Positions 63,009 to 64,000 of a stretch of DNA of 64,000 bases are shown here, piece by piece. Position 1 is the first letter of the stretch. The number at the start of each line of letters is the position of its first letter. Location of the stretch: positions 216,351 through 280,350 of the forward strand of contig NZ_JAGGPA010000001.1 in NCBI RefSeq assembly GCF_018614035.1, given 5' to 3'. The notes under the pieces were generated by a model. The model saw nothing but the letters and a program-made list of their open reading frames with translations. It was not told the DNA's origin and ran no database searches. This DNA is from Streptomyces sp. ISL-96. GTDB lineage: Bacteria; Actinomycetota; Actinomycetes; Streptomycetales; Streptomycetaceae. The position numbers and the translations under genes are program-made.

Positions 63009-63022
63009 TGTGACGCGTCACA
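63009..63022. promoter_or_regulatory. 14-bp palindrome upstream of the oxygenase operon
   Basis: TGTGACGCGTCACA, a perfect dyad in the gap before the minus-strand oxygenase gene. Half-sites look CRP-like (TGTGA/TCACA) but with a 4-base rather than 6-base spacer. Confidence 0.45.
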
Positions 63023-63096
63023 CTTCCGCGAGGCAGTGCGCTTTCCGGGCAGAGGCGCGCCTTCGGTCGTGCCGAAGACGCGCCCCCGGCCTCAGT

Positions 63097-63363
63097 TCAG
63101 CGGCCGTAGCGGATCAGCGTGCGCACCATCCGGCACGTCGTGTCCGACGGCGGGTGGATGCCGATGAGCTCCGCGGTGGTGCGTATCTTGCGGTTGGGTG
63201 CCTGCGACGGGTGGTACACGCCTGTGTCGAGCAGCGCGATCGCCAGGCGCATCGCCTTGAGGCGGCGGTTGTGGGTCTCGTACCACGCGCGCGGCCGTCC
63301 GGCCGGCAGTGGGGTCTTCGACAGGGGTTGCGGAGCGATCGAGAACAGTGCGGCTGCGGCCAT
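63097..63363 (-). CDS. Small basic conserved protein, unknown function
   Basis: 88 residues from ATG 63363. AGGAGG lies 6 bases upstream of this ATG but touches the ATG at 63369, so 63363 is preferred. Basic (RAWYETHNRRLKAMRLAIAL, NRKIRTTAELIGIHPPSD), helical, soluble. I do not recognise a family. Separated from the oxygenase operon by 162 bases with a palindrome. Confidence 0.72.
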   Translation of the reverse strand: MAAAALFSIAPQPLSKTPLPAGRPRAWYETHNRRLKAMRLAIALLDTGVYHPSQAPNRKIRTTAELIGIHPPSDTTCRMVRTLIRYGR

Positions 63364-63482
63364 GGGCATCCTCCTGGGGCGGTCGGGAACCCTCTCTGAC
63401 TACCTCGATTTTACTGCCCACCACTGACAATCGGCCCTGGCCAGACCCTGTTTGACGGGTGCCTGGGGGTACGGTTGCGGCC

Positions 63483-63842
63483 ATGGAGATCTGGATCAAT
63501 CCCGCGTGTTCGAAGTGCCGCAGCGCCTTGCATCTGCTGGACGAGGAGGGCGCCGATTACACGGTGCGCCGCTACCTCGAGGACGTACCGACACAGGACG
63601 AGATCCGTGCGGTGCTGGAGCGGCTCGGGCTCGAACCGTGGGACATCACGCGCACGCAGGAGGCGGCGGCGAAGGAGCTGGGGCTCAAGGACTGGTCGCG
63701 GGACGCGGGTTCGCGGGACCGGTGGATCGCGGCCCTTTCCGAGCATCCGAAGCTGATCCAGCGGCCGATCATCACGGCGGAGGACGGTACGGCCGTGGTG
63801 GCGCGTACGGACGAGGCGGTGCGGGACGCCATGTCCCGGTGA
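63483..63842 (+). CDS. ArsC/Spx-family (arsenate reductase-like) protein
   Basis: 119 residues from ATG 63483. Thioredoxin-like ArsC fold with CSKCR near residue 9, YTVRRYLEDVPTQDEI, and LIQRPIITAEDG carrying the family Arg-Pro turn. Glutaredoxin-dependent arsenate reductases have one Cys in this position; the CxxC form is closer to Spx/YffB-like members. No ars operon is nearby, so arsenic resistance is not implied. Confidence 0.9.
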   Translation: MEIWINPACSKCRSALHLLDEEGADYTVRRYLEDVPTQDEIRAVLERLGLEPWDITRTQEAAAKELGLKDWSRDAGSRDRWIAALSEHPKLIQRPIITAEDGTAVVARTDEAVRDAMSR

Positions 63843-63919
63843 CGGGGCGCGCGGGGTGATTTGGGTGGTTCGTCGCCCGGCGGGACTTGGGCGGGATACC
63901 GCTGCTACCCTCCGCGGCC

Positions 63920-64000
63920 ATGAGTTCTGGTGATCACGGTCCGTACGGTTCCTACCCGCCCCCGTTTCCTCCTCCCCCGCCGCCCCCGCCCCCGGCCCCC
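63920..64000 (+). CDS. N-terminus of a proline-rich protein (3' truncated by window end)
   Basis: ATG 63920 gives MSSGDHGPYGSYPPPF and then a proline run to the window end (27 codons). Such N-termini are typical of Streptomyces membrane proteins (for example DUF4190 types) in which a Pro-rich cytoplasmic tail precedes membrane helices. The product cannot be identified from this fragment. Confidence 0.55.
   Translation, partial: MSSGDHGPYGSYPPPFPPPPPPPPPAP

Noticed and set aside
63483..63842. Arsenic-resistance locus
   Set aside because: Only one ArsC/Spx-like gene is present; no arsR, arsB or acr3 gene is nearby.

Overview
The window is chromosomal DNA of a Streptomyces-type actinomycete. 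The evidence is very high GC with G/C-ending third codon positions, frequent GTG and TTG starts, many 4-base stop/start overlaps, and the neighbourhood itself: a nadA region, a cob gene group, the run pepA, lpd, E2, GntR and aceE, and then lipB, lipA, DUF4191, RDD and glnA, which I recognise as the usual Streptomyces order. No tRNA, rRNA, CRISPR array, insertion sequence or prophage was seen.

Layout. 1-3701: end of a secreted protein, erpA (minus), nadA with a set of 13-bp dyads in its promoter region, and a YCII-family protein. 4000-10476 (minus): RND efflux pump, NarL-type two-component pair, PspA and PspAA. 10726-13341: DUF3043 protein, CmoM-like methyltransferase, HtrA-like lipoprotein protease. 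13433-19769: cobalamin lower-ligand genes (a metallo-beta-lactamase-like/CobU fusion, cobT, cobS) mixed with an MprF-like protein and membrane proteins. 19860-22502: large membrane protein with an extracytoplasmic periplasmic-binding-protein fold.

22517-29130 (minus) is the most unusual part: a tight five-gene operon with a CE18/Agd3-like secreted deacetylase, a PelF-like GT4 glycosyltransferase, a multi-pass membrane protein, a spherulin-4 (GH135/Sph3-like) protein and a GH114 (Ega3-like) lipoprotein. It looks like a bacterial counterpart of the fungal galactosaminogalactan cluster and of Pel loci, so it probably makes, partly deacetylates and trims a galactosamine-type exopolysaccharide.

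29467-38467: leucyl aminopeptidase, dihydrolipoyl dehydrogenase, two-lipoyl-domain E2, GntR regulator and pyruvate dehydrogenase E1, together the parts of the 2-oxoacid dehydrogenase system. The lipoate genes lipB and lipA (48515-50412) supply its cofactor. 38686-46573: WYL and TetR regulators, two SDR enzymes, a SpoIIE-type phosphatase, a TIGR01777 epimerase and an FAD enzyme. 46814-53761: HTH/TPR-like regulator, lipB, lipA, small conserved proteins, and glnA preceded by a GlnR box.

53874-59282 is accessory: a three-gene Ser/Thr-kinase operon diverging from a helix-turn-helix, P-loop, TPR-like protein. 59349-62934 (minus) is a second accessory operon: an Fe/2-oxoglutarate oxygenase of the amino-acid hydroxylase/halogenase type, a methyltransferase and a carnitine-acyltransferase-family enzyme, probably for a small amino-acid-derived metabolite. 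The window closes with an ArsC-family protein and the start of a proline-rich protein. Interspersed GC-rich intergenic repeats sharing the core CCGGCGTTTGAGG occur at four places, one of them inside a coding sequence.
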